From: Oscillospiraceae bacterium
GTDB lineage: Bacteria; Bacillota; Clostridia; Oscillospirales; Ruminococcaceae
NCBI GenBank assembly: GCA_015067125.1
Contig: SVNB01000016.1
Span: forward strand, 1-21,072
Direction: 5' to 3'
DNA: 21,072 nucleotides
Within the stretch, counting starts at the first letter, position 1, and each line of letters opens with the position of its first letter. The translations under genes were made by a program, and so were the position numbers. The notes under the pieces are model-generated. The model was not told the DNA's origin and made no database searches. It saw only the letters and a list, made by a program, of their open reading frames with translations. This document shows positions 14,875 through 21,072 of the stretch, in pieces.

Positions 14875-16309
14875 TAAAGTATCTATCCGATGGAAACTTT
14901 GCGCCTATTTTATTCTTTTTGCCATATCCCTTTTGCTGATGCTTTGGTTTATGCAGACTGTTCTTCTGGACAGCATATATGCCGTATATACCAAAGAAAC
15001 CATGAAGGCATATTCCGATACCATCGCAGAAAATATAGATAACCCGGAACTTGACAGCCTTCTAATTTCCATAAGCCAGGAAAACGAAATTTCCATCTAT
15101 TTTTTAAGCGAAGACGGCACGATAAAAAGCGCAACAGAACGTTCCACCAGCGTGCGTTTAAACAAAGCTTCCAAAGAAATGTTCGATTACTGGAATCTTG
15201 CTTCGGAAAACGGCGGAATATATATTACAGAAGTGGAATCTTCCGGCGTTTTTACAGACAGCGGAGTTTATCTTGATTATGATCCCGGCCACTTTGTCGG
15301 CGACGTTCCCGGAAAAAGCGACTATAACAGCATGATAGTCGCCGCCGAAGTTGCCTCTTCTTCCGGCGAACATTCTTTGCTTGTTCTGCTTTCAAGAATA
15401 GAACCCATCGCTTCCATGGGTGACGTTTTGCAGATAATCCTTGTTGTTGCAAGCCTTTTTGCCTTTGCCGCAAGTATTATTCTTGCATATATATCTTCCA
15501 AAGGTCTTGCAAGCCCCATAAAAAATCTTTCGGATTCCGCCAAAAGCCTTGCGGAAGGAAATTATAACGTAACCTTCGAAGGCGGCGGCTGCCGCGAAAT
15601 AACCGGCTTAAGCGATACCCTTAACAGTGCCGCTTCAAAGCTTCAGAAAACAGATAAACTTCGCAAGGAACTTCTTGCCAACGTAAGCCACGACCTTCGC
15701 ACTCCGTTGACCATGATAGGCGGTTACGGCGAAATGATGCGCGATATTCCCGGCGAAAACAATGCGGAAAATATTCAGATCATCATTGACGAAACAAAAC
15801 GCCTTACAAAGCTTGTCAACGATGCCCTTGATCTTTCAAAGCTTCAAAGCGGAAACTTCAACTTCCGCCCGGTGGTTTTCTGCATTACAGACGAAGCTTC
15901 CGATATAGTAACGCAGTTCAAAAAACTTTCCGGAAGAGAAGAACGAATAAACTTTTTAAGCGATTGCGATGTTTATGTAAAAGCGGACGAAGTGCTTGTT
16001 TCCGAAGCAATTTATAACCTTGTAAACAACGCCGTAATTCACAGCGGAGAAGATTCTTTCGTCACCGTTCGCCAAAGCGTTGCCGATGGAAAAGTCTGCA
16101 TTTCCGTCGAAGATAACGGCCGCGGAATTCCTCCGGAACTTCTGGACGGAATCTGGGAGCGTTACCAAAAAGGCATGGGCGGCGGCGCCGGCCTTGGCCT
16201 TGCAATAGTAAGCACCGGAATAAAAATGTGTTCCGGCACCTGCGGAGTTGAAAGCGAACCCGGCAAAGGCAGTAAATTCTGGATTGAACTTCCGATTTAT
16301 GAACACTGA
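14864..16309 (+). CDS. Membrane sensor histidine kinase, partner of the response regulator
   Basis: The protein of 481 residues has a membrane helix (about 12-35), an extracytoplasmic sensor region (36-187) without cysteines, a second helix (188-210), a HAMP linker and the kinase core. His276 in ANVSHDLRTPL is the phospho-acceptor. The ATP-binding boxes are EAIYNLVNNAV (N), VEDNGRGIPPE (G1) and GGGAGLGLAIV (G2), so it is catalytically complete. There is no ATG near the start. I chose the TTG at 14864, with AGAGGAG 12 bases upstream; a TTG at 14852 is an alternative but touches that site. Either start overlaps the regulator gene, implying coupled translation. The sensed signal is unknown. A terminator follows the stop by seven bases. 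Confidence 0.93.
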   Translation: MTTDKVSIRWKLCAYFILFAISLLLMLWFMQTVLLDSIYAVYTKETMKAYSDTIAENIDNPELDSLLISISQENEISIYFLSEDGTIKSATERSTSVRLNKASKEMFDYWNLASENGGIYITEVESSGVFTDSGVYLDYDPGHFVGDVPGKSDYNSMIVAAEVASSSGEHSLLVLLSRIEPIASMGDVLQIILVVASLFAFAASIILAYISSKGLASPIKNLSDSAKSLAEGNYNVTFEGGGCREITGLSDTLNSAASKLQKTDKLRKELLANVSHDLRTPLTMIGGYGEMMRDIPGENNAENIQIIIDETKRLTKLVNDALDLSKLQSGNFNFRPVVFCITDEASDIVTQFKKLSGREERINFLSDCDVYVKADEVLVSEAIYNLVNNAVIHSGEDSFVTVRQSVADGKVCISVEDNGRGIPPELLDGIWERYQKGMGGGAGLGLAIVSTGIKMCSGTCGVESEPGKGSKFWIELPIYEH

Positions 16310-16315
16310 TATAGC

Positions 16316-16347
16316 AAAAATCCCTCCGGATTTCCGGAGGGATTTTT
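16316..16347. terminator. Bidirectional terminator between the sensor kinase and the dehydrogenase
   Basis: A nine-base GC-rich stem (16321-16329 with 16334-16342) and a four-base loop are flanked by five A on the left and five T on the right, so a T run follows the hairpin on both strands. It ends the two-component operon on the plus strand and the convergent short-chain dehydrogenase gene, which stops at 16388, on the minus strand. Confidence 0.9.
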
Positions 16348-16387
16348 ACTTTTGTGGATTATAGAAAAGAGCTGGGGGTATTTTCTA

Positions 16388-17149
16388 TCAATAGGAAGAA
16401 AGGCCGTTATCTATTGCAAGTTCTGCACCGGTAACGGTTCTGGATTCATCGGAAGCAAGATAGATGATTCCGTAAACAATGTCTTCCGGTTCGGAATAAT
16501 GGGGTGCAAGAGGTGCATGGGTTTTGCAGGCATCAAGAGCTGCAGGGTTTGCGGAAACAATCATTTTCATCATATCGGTCATAATACCGCCCGGATGAAT
16601 GGAGTTTACGCGGATGTTTTTGTATGCAAGTGCGTGCGCGCTGTGCTTGGTAAGAAGTCTTTCGCCGCCTTTTGCGGTGTTATATGCTGCATCGTTACCG
16701 GTTCTCGGGCCGCCAACAAGTCCTGCTCCGGAAGAAATGTTTACGATGGAGCTGTGGCCTTCGGTTCCCATAACTGCAGAACAGGTTTTGATTCCGAGGA
16801 AGCAACCTGTTGCGGAAACGGAAATAACTTTGTTCCATTCTTCAAGGCTTTCCTCTTCAACACTTTTTCCGATAATAAAACCGGCGTTGTTTACAAGAAC
16901 ATCGAGTTTTCCGAATTTTTCAAGAGTTTTTTCAACAACATTTTTCCAGTCTTCTTCGGAAGAAACATCGTGCTGAACTGCGATTACGTTTTCGTTATTA
17001 AGTGCTTCGATGTTTGCCATAAGTTTTTCACCCTGAATATCGGTTGCAACAACTTTTGCACCTTCATCAAGGAACATTTTTACTGCGCAAAGGCCAACGC
17101 CCTGTGCCGCACCGGTAATGATTGCTACTTTGTTTTCAAGTCTGTTCAT
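16388..17149 (-). CDS. Short-chain dehydrogenase/reductase, classical type
   Basis: The 253-residue length and motifs fit classical SDR enzymes: cofactor loop TGAAQGVG (12-19), Asp37 at the end of the second strand (VVATDIQ), favouring NAD(H), HDV (60-62), NNAG (87-90), active-site Ser139/140 in NISSGAG, and Tyr156/Lys160 in AAYNTAK. The segment usually carrying the fourth catalytic residue (Asn in N-x-T-G) reads SATG (112-115), so Asn is replaced by Ser. Related proteins act on hydroxysteroids, sugars or small alcohols; the substrate cannot be told. A GAGGTGAT site precedes the ATG. The gene diverges from a TetR regulator across a palindrome-bearing gap, so it is probably induced by its substrate or a related ligand. 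Confidence 0.92.
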   Translation of the reverse strand: MNRLENKVAIITGAAQGVGLCAVKMFLDEGAKVVATDIQGEKLMANIEALNNENVIAVQHDVSSEEDWKNVVEKTLEKFGKLDVLVNNAGFIIGKSVEEESLEEWNKVISVSATGCFLGIKTCSAVMGTEGHSSIVNISSGAGLVGGPRTGNDAAYNTAKGGERLLTKHSAHALAYKNIRVNSIHPGGIMTDMMKMIVSANPAALDACKTHAPLAPHYSEPEDIVYGIIYLASDESRTVTGAELAIDNGLSSY

Positions 17150-17179
17150 AATAAATCACCTCATCTGTTTTGTACCTAT

Positions 17180-17208
17180 ATCGTAAAATAATTAACAAAT
17201 TATTTCAA
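17180..17208 (-). promoter_or_regulatory. Candidate promoter of the short-chain dehydrogenase
   Basis: On the minus strand TTGAAA (17203-17208) and TACGAT (17180-17185) are 17 bases apart, placing a start near 17173, about 24 bases before the ATG. The -10 matches only four of six consensus bases, as expected for a regulated promoter. Confidence 0.5.
17186..17205. repeat. AT-rich palindrome inside the dehydrogenase promoter spacer
   Basis: Eight-base perfect inverted arms (17186-17193 AAATAATT and 17198-17205 AATTATTT) flank four bases. They fall between the candidate -35 and -10 boxes of the dehydrogenase. It may be a second operator, but in AT-rich intergenic DNA such a palindrome can arise by chance. 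Confidence 0.3.
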
Positions 17209-17225
17209 TTAATATTATTCAATAT

Positions 17226-17245
17226 CTTGTAATTTAAGTTACAAG
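17226..17245. promoter_or_regulatory. Probable TetR operator palindrome
   Basis: CTTGTAA (17226-17232) and TTACAAG (17239-17245) are perfect inverted arms around TTTAAG. Counting the centre, the 20-base site has a single mismatched pair. It overlaps the -35 and spacer of the tetR-family promoter and lies about 18 bases upstream of the dehydrogenase -35. That is where an autoregulating TetR dimer would bind to control both directions. Confidence 0.65.
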
Positions 17246-17254
17246 TTGTATAAT
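17227..17254 (+). promoter_or_regulatory. Promoter of the TetR-family regulator gene
   Basis: TTGTAA (17227-17232) and a perfect TATAAT (17249-17254) are spaced by 16 bases. The palindrome at 17226-17245 covers the -35 and most of the spacer, so bound repressor would block polymerase. The leader to the ATG at 17271 is very short, about ten bases. Confidence 0.65.
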
Positions 17255-17270
17255 AGTGTTGGGTGATTTT

Positions 17271-17858
17271 ATGAACAAAAACGATTTGCGCTATATCAAA
17301 ACAGAAAAAACAATAAAAGAAAGCTTTAAAAAATGCGTAGAAAAACATGGATTTGAAAAAGTTACCGTTTCGATGATATGCAAGGAAGGCCTTATAAGCC
17401 GCAACGCTTTTTATCTGCATTTTACGGATAAATATGACCTTCTGGATAGACTTTTTGATGAATTTCGCGCTGCTTTGCTAAAAAACTATGACAAAAACAT
17501 AACCGAAAGCGTCGCAAAAAACGATGTGCTCACATCAACAAAGCTTTATGCCGAAGCAATCTTATCAATCAAAGATGATTTTTTGTTTTTAATAAAATGT
17601 TCCAGAAATAAAATGGAGCTTGTAATAAAAGAAGTCATAATTGATTACCCGAACAAAAAAATCATTCCGGATTATGAAGAACTTTGCAAACCCATAGAAA
17701 TACAGCTGAATATCCAGTATATGTTCACCGCAATGGTCACCTATACGGAGCTTTGGTTCAAAAATTTTGAAAAAATCAGTAAAGAAGAAGCCATTCTTAA
17801 ACTTTACGAACTCTGCAAAGGTCCCACAACTCTTTTTTATAACTATATCTATAAATAA
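17271..17858 (+). CDS. TetR/AcrR-family transcriptional regulator
   Basis: The 195-residue protein has the TetR N-terminal DNA-binding domain. TEKTIKESFKKCVEKHGFEK is followed by the helix-turn-helix VTVSMICKEGLISRNAFYLH (about 34-53) and then FTDKYDLLDRL. The wording is close to the DhaS-like branch with a TetR_C_7 type ligand domain. The C-terminal 130 residues are all-helical and ligand-specific, so the inducer cannot be named. The ATG at 17271 has GGTGAT close upstream; an in-frame GTG five codons earlier is less likely. It is divergent from the short-chain dehydrogenase, its probable target, and is followed directly by a terminator. Confidence 0.92.
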   Translation: MNKNDLRYIKTEKTIKESFKKCVEKHGFEKVTVSMICKEGLISRNAFYLHFTDKYDLLDRLFDEFRAALLKNYDKNITESVAKNDVLTSTKLYAEAILSIKDDFLFLIKCSRNKMELVIKEVIIDYPNKKIIPDYEELCKPIEIQLNIQYMFTAMVTYTELWFKNFEKISKEEAILKLYELCKGPTTLFYNYIYK

Positions 17859-17861
17859 AAC

Positions 17862-17887
17862 AAATCCCGCCTTCAAAGGCGGGATTT
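17862..17887. terminator. Bidirectional terminator between tetR-family gene and lactamase-fold gene
   Basis: Ten-base inverted arms (17862-17871 and 17878-17887) enclose six bases. TTTTCTT follows on the plus strand and a broken T run (TTTGTTTTATTT) on the minus strand. It sits between the convergent stops at 17858 and 17890 and probably serves both. Confidence 0.85.
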
Positions 17888-17889
17888 TC

Positions 17890-18495
17890 TTACAGCCATA
17901 TATAACTTTCTTTCGGGTCGCGTTTGGAATAGATTTCTTCAAGCTCCGCAATAATTTTTTCTTTTTTCTGCACGTATTTTTCATCGTGGCTGATAAGAAA
18001 ATATTTTGCAGAAAGTTTTTTGAGCACCGCAATTTCTTCTTTGAGCACCGAAGCATTATAACAAACCCTGCCCTGCTTTGCTGTGGCATAGGTCGCATCG
18101 CCCAAAAAGGCATATTCCCCTGCTTCCATTCCAACAGAACCCTTTGCGTGGCTTGAAGGCAGCGGAAAAATATGAATTTTTATTCCGTCATCAATAAAAA
18201 CTTCTTTTTCAACAATCGTTCCGGCGTGCGTATATTTAAAAGTATTGACACCAACAAAGGTTTCTTCAAAAACAGCGTGCTCAAAATTGCCCGTGTGATC
18301 CGGATGAAAATGAGAAATAACAAGTTTCTTCGGCTTTTGGATTTTCAGAACCTCTTCAAGCGCCGCTTTATCCGCGCCGATATCGAAAAGCCAGAGATAT
18401 TCATCGCCCAGCACCATTCCGATATCTGCGGAAAGCGGATTTTCCGTTGCTTTGATATACGATATTCTTTCGCTTATATCAATTTTTTCTGCCAT
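17890..18495 (-). CDS. Metallo-beta-lactamase-fold hydrolase
   Basis: The 201-residue protein keeps the full zinc-binding set: His62, His64, Asp66 and His67 in SHFHPDHTG, His116 in PSSHAKGS, Asp133 in LGDATYA and His170 in ISHDEK. There is no signal peptide or extra domain, so it is a small cytoplasmic hydrolase of unknown substrate. Its start lies nine bases after the folC stop, with AAGGTG upstream, so it is probably cotranscribed with folC. Nothing ties it chemically to folate metabolism. It is unrelated in detail to the two other lactamase-fold proteins of this window, sharing only the metal motif. Confidence 0.88.
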   Translation of the reverse strand: MAEKIDISERISYIKATENPLSADIGMVLGDEYLWLFDIGADKAALEEVLKIQKPKKLVISHFHPDHTGNFEHAVFEETFVGVNTFKYTHAGTIVEKEVFIDDGIKIHIFPLPSSHAKGSVGMEAGEYAFLGDATYATAKQGRVCYNASVLKEEIAVLKKLSAKYFLISHDEKYVQKKEKIIAELEEIYSKRDPKESYIWL

Positions 18496-18504
18496 AACCG
18501 CACC

Positions 18505-19800
18505 TTATTCCGCTTTTGGGTTGCCTTTATATCTCATGAGCATGGGCCGCAGTTCCGAAGCAAGATAAAGCGAACCCGCAACCACAAGAGCTTCTTCACT
18601 TTCAAGCTTTTCGAGCACGGATTCCAGAGCTTCTTTCGCGTTCTGCTCCGCTTTTACGTTTTTGCAGTATTTTGCGGCAATTTCCGCCAGTTTTTCCGGC
18701 AAAACCATTCTTGGGTTCTGCACCGGAACAGTTATAATGCGTTCAAAACAGGGCGCAAGCTCTGCCATTACCGTTTCACAATCCTTATCCGCCATCATTC
18801 CACAAAGAAGAGTGCGTTTTTCCGGCAAAAACTCCTTCACGTTTTCCGCAAGGGCCTTTGCTGCCTGCGGATTATGAGCACCATCAAGAATAACCATTGG
18901 TTCCTTTGAGCACAGTTCAAATCTTGCCGGAAACTTTGTGGCGGCAATTCCTTCAACAAGATGCTCGTCTTTTATAACAAAATGCTTTTCTCTAAGTATG
19001 CCTACGGCAGAATACACCGTAAGCAGGTTGTTTATCTGGTGTCTTCCTCCAAGCGAAAGGGCAAGTTCTGTTTTACCCACTAAAACATCCATTCCGGAAG
19101 CATCGCAGGAAACAATTTTCGCTCTGCCGGCGGCGCCCGTCACAAAAGTTGCGTCCAGCTCGGCGCATTTGTTAAGCATAACCGTAAGCGCTTCCTGTTC
19201 CTGCCCGGGAGAAGTTAAAAGCGTACAGCCGGGGCGCAGAATTCCGCATTTTTCGGCAGTGATTTTCGCAACTGTATCTCCAAGCTGCTCCATATGGTCA
19301 AGGCCTACTGCAGTTATTATCTGCAAAACCGGTTCCGGAACGGTATTGGTGGCGTCGAATCTTCCGCCAAGGCCGGCTTCGAGCACCACAAAATCACACT
19401 CTTCTTCCGCAAACCAAAGCATTGCACAGGCTGTGGTAACTTCAAAAGCGTTGAGCACGATACCGTTTTCCATAAGTTCATCGGCCTTTTCTTTTACCGT
19501 TTCCACTATCTTTGCAAGGCGTTTTTTGCCGATCATTTTTCCGTTTATCATCATGCGTTCTCTAAATTCGAGCACGTACGGAGAGATATATCTTCCGGTC
19601 TTATAACCAGCGGTGCTCAAAACGGAAGAAAGCATCGCAACGGTGGAACCTTTTCCGTTGGTTCCGGCAACGTTGATGCTTTTCAGCCTGTTCTGCGGGT
19701 CGCCCAGCTTTGCCAGAAGCATCTTCATTTCATCAAGGGAAGGCTCTTTTTTAAACCTTGGAAAATTTGCGATATATTCAAGGCTTTCTTCATAATCCAT
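18505..19800 (-). CDS. folC: Folylpolyglutamate synthase / dihydrofolate synthase
   Basis: The 431-residue protein is full length for FolC, which adds glutamate to folates (and, in bifunctional forms, to dihydropteroate) using ATP. Motifs in order are the P-loop VAGTNGKGST (44-53), RYISPYVLEFRERM (70-83), LEAGLGGRFDATN (140-152), GLDHMEQLG (166-174), ITAEKCGI (180-187, with the lysine that is usually carbamylated), FPARFEL and LDGAHNP. AAAGGAGG lies eight bases before the ATG. The order valS-folC is conserved in Bacillota. There is no promoter between valS and folC, only a hairpin, so expression depends on transcripts passing it. Confidence 0.95.
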   Translation of the reverse strand: MDYEESLEYIANFPRFKKEPSLDEMKMLLAKLGDPQNRLKSINVAGTNGKGSTVAMLSSVLSTAGYKTGRYISPYVLEFRERMMINGKMIGKKRLAKIVETVKEKADELMENGIVLNAFEVTTACAMLWFAEEECDFVVLEAGLGGRFDATNTVPEPVLQIITAVGLDHMEQLGDTVAKITAEKCGILRPGCTLLTSPGQEQEALTVMLNKCAELDATFVTGAAGRAKIVSCDASGMDVLVGKTELALSLGGRHQINNLLTVYSAVGILREKHFVIKDEHLVEGIAATKFPARFELCSKEPMVILDGAHNPQAAKALAENVKEFLPEKRTLLCGMMADKDCETVMAELAPCFERIITVPVQNPRMVLPEKLAEIAAKYCKNVKAEQNAKEALESVLEKLESEEALVVAGSLYLASELRPMLMRYKGNPKAE

Positions 19801-19817
19801 TCTGCCGCCCTCCTTTC

Positions 19818-19850
19818 AAAAAACATCAGAGCCGCCGAAACGGCGGCTCT
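19818..19850 (-). terminator. Hairpin between valS and folC: partial terminator or attenuator
   Basis: A ten-base perfect GC-rich stem (19828-19837 with 19841-19850) and a three-base loop are followed on the minus strand by GATG and then six T (19818-19823). The four-base gap before the T run is unusual, so termination may be incomplete. The folC ribosome binding site starts right after the T run, leaving no room for a separate promoter. Confidence 0.55.
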
Positions 19851-19858
19851 TTTATTGT

Positions 19859-19915
19859 GAATCCCCTCGCCACACTTAACGATATGTGGCCCTCTCCCCT
19901 TTAGATAAGGGGCGC
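19859..19915. repeat. Probable interspersed palindromic repeat (two-hairpin element)
   Basis: This 57-base stretch, between the valS stop and the hairpin, contains two stem-loops: GCCACA/TGTGGC (19869-19874 with 19885-19890) and CCCCTT/AAGGGG (19896-19901 with 19907-19912). It starts GAATCCCCTCGCCAC and ends AAGGGGCGC. This reminds me of abundant non-coding repeats in gut Clostridia genomes, where a CCCTT...AAGGG hairpin is joined to a variable hairpin and a conserved AATCCC end. Only one copy lies in this window, so its repeat nature is inferred from resemblance. Confidence 0.5.
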
Positions 19916-19916
19916 A

Positions 19917-21072
19917 TTATTTCATTGCTGCGATGGACTCTTCGAGTTTTGCAAGTCTTTCTTTAAGTTTTGCAAGACGGTCGCGTTCTGCGGCAACAAC
20001 GTTTTCCGGTGCTTTGTTAACAAATCCGGGGTTAGCAAGTCTTGCCTCAAGTCCTGCGGCCTGTTTTTCGCACTGTTCTTTTTCTTTGTTAAGGCGTTCA
20101 AGCTCTTTTGCCATATCAATAAGCTCTGCCATAGGAATATAAATCTTTGCTGCATCGGTGATTACCTGAACAGCGCCGGCTTTATCAAATTCCGCGTTGA
20201 TTTCCACTTCGGAAGCGGAAGCAAGTTTGATAAGGAAGGGTGCTCCCTGTTCAAAAACTTCGGCGGAATCGGTTTCGATGAAAAGTTTTGCTTTTTTGGA
20301 AGGCGGAACGTTCATCTCTGCGCGGCGGTTACGAATGGCCTTGATGGCATCCATAACTTTGGTGAAGTCCTCTGCTTCTGCGGTAAAGTTATGTTCTTCG
20401 GTATATTCCGGCCAGGGTGCAACCATGATGGATTCGCCTTCGTGAGGAAGTGCCTGCCAGATTTCTTCGGTGATGAAAGGCATAAAGGGATGGAGAAGTT
20501 TGAGAACGCCGGTAAGAACATAAACAAGAACTCTTCTTGCAGAATCTGCGGATTCTCCGTTAAGTCTTGCTTTTGCAAGTTCGATATACCAGCTGCAATA
20601 GGTATCCCAGATGAAATCGACGATTTTCTGTTCGGCAACGCCGATATCGTAGTTTTCGATATTTTCGGTGGCGGCTTTTACAAGGTCGTTATACTGAGAA
20701 AGAAGCCATTTGTCTTCAAGAGCAAGCTCTTCGGGAAGTTCGGTTTCGTTAAAATCTTCCGGAAGGTTCATAAGAACAAATCTTGCTGCGTTCCAGAGCT
20801 TGTTTGCAAAGTTGCGGCAGGAAGTTACCTTTTCATCGGTAAAACGGGTATCGTTACCTGCAGAAATACCGGTTACAAGAGCAAGACGGAGTGCGTCCGC
20901 ACCGAAAGTATCGATAATTTCCAGCGGGTCTATGCCGTTGCCAAGGGATTTGGACATTTTTCTTCCCAGCGCATCACGAACAAGTCCGTGAATAACAACG
21001 TCGGTAAAGGGTTTTTTGCCGGTATATGCAAGGGCGGAGAAAATCATTCTGGAAACCCAGAAAGTGATGATA
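19917..21072 (-). CDS. valS: Valyl-tRNA synthetase, C-terminal part (start outside window)
   Basis: The frame is open from the right edge to the stop at 19917, giving about 385 residues, a little under half of a typical ValRS (about 880). It begins in the conserved FWVSRMIF segment of the class I catalytic domain and contains the signature KMSKS in GRKMSKSLGNGIDPLE. The anticodon-binding domain follows (DKWLLSQYND, then CSWYIELAKARL, HPFMPFITEEIWQ). The last 65 residues form the coiled-coil arm typical of ValRS (from DMAKELERLNKEKEQ to the end), which contacts tRNA. It charges tRNA-Val. In Bacillota, valS is often controlled by a T-box leader; that region is outside the window. It is followed by a repeat-like element and a hairpin before folC. 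Confidence 0.97.
   Translation of the reverse strand, partial: IITFWVSRMIFSALAYTGKKPFTDVVIHGLVRDALGRKMSKSLGNGIDPLEIIDTFGADALRLALVTGISAGNDTRFTDEKVTSCRNFANKLWNAARFVLMNLPEDFNETELPEELALEDKWLLSQYNDLVKAATENIENYDIGVAEQKIVDFIWDTYCSWYIELAKARLNGESADSARRVLVYVLTGVLKLLHPFMPFITEEIWQALPHEGESIMVAPWPEYTEEHNFTAEAEDFTKVMDAIKAIRNRRAEMNVPPSKKAKLFIETDSAEVFEQGAPFLIKLASASEVEINAEFDKAGAVQVITDAAKIYIPMAELIDMAKELERLNKEKEQCEKQAAGLEARLANPGFVNKAPENVVAAERDRLAKLKERLAKLEESIAAMK

Noticed and set aside
17890..18495. Idea that the lactamase-fold gene after folC is part of folate metabolism
   Set aside because: Only adjacency supports it; the motifs fix the fold and metal site but not a folate substrate.
1..21072. CRISPR arrays, tRNA/rRNA genes, prophage, insertion sequences or defence islands
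   Set aside because: Looked for on both strands by eye; no spaced direct repeats, cloverleaf sequences, transposase, integrase or toxin-antitoxin-like genes were seen.

Overview
The window is a stretch of bacterial chromosome, most likely from an anaerobic, low-to-mid GC member of the Clostridia (Bacillota). Three things point there. Almost every gene has a strong GGAGG-type ribosome binding site. The recJ-relA-dtd-MBL-hemZ gene order is a Bacillota arrangement. Typical Bacillota families occur (HemZ, the DUF1273/SLOG family, DUF3006 paired with a ComEC-like lactamase-fold protein, valS-folC). No rRNA, tRNA, CRISPR array, phage gene or insertion sequence was found. Coding density is very high: the longest gap without a gene is about 225 bases (11492-11716), and it holds two divergent promoters.

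Layout. (A) 1-10101, minus strand: one long transcription unit read right to left from a near-consensus promoter at 10073-10101. It contains recJ, relA/spoT, an unannotated 56-residue membrane protein, dtd, a glyoxalase II-like hydrolase, hemZ and a uridine-kinase-like P-loop kinase. A second near-consensus promoter (2104-2132) then starts an acidic coiled-coil protein, a purine nucleoside phosphorylase and a 5'-methylthioadenosine/S-adenosylhomocysteine deaminase-type amidohydrolase cut by the left edge. (B) 10136-11587, minus strand: a monocistronic gene for a very acidic single-pass membrane protein of unknown function, with its own promoter region and terminator. (C) 11662-14111, plus strand: four tightly packed genes encoding a seven-helix DUF1624 membrane protein, a SLOG/DUF1273 protein, a membrane-anchored ComEC-like metallo-beta-lactamase-fold protein and a DUF3006 protein. 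(D) 14164-16347, plus strand: an OmpR-type response regulator and its sensor kinase, closed by a bidirectional terminator. (E) 16388-17887: a short-chain dehydrogenase divergent from a TetR regulator, with a palindromic operator between them. (F) 17890-21072, minus strand: valS (cut by the right edge), a probable interspersed repeat, a hairpin, folC and a small metallo-beta-lactamase-fold hydrolase.

How the genes fit together. Unit A joins stress signalling ((p)ppGpp), DNA repair, tRNA proofreading and porphyrin metabolism with a nucleoside-salvage tail. In the tail, the deaminase and phosphorylase could act in sequence on methylthioadenosine. The phosphorylase lacks the histidine that normally contacts the ribose 5'-hydroxyl, which fits a 5'-modified substrate. 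Unit E looks like a self-contained ligand-responsive dehydrogenase module. Its enzyme has serine where most classical short-chain dehydrogenases carry the catalytic asparagine.

I do not see a clear new defence system or mobile element. The least explained parts are the four-gene unit C, the acidic membrane protein of B, the 56-residue protein inside the recJ-relA operon, and the 57-base repeat beside valS. Functional statements come from motif recognition by eye; no database search was run.
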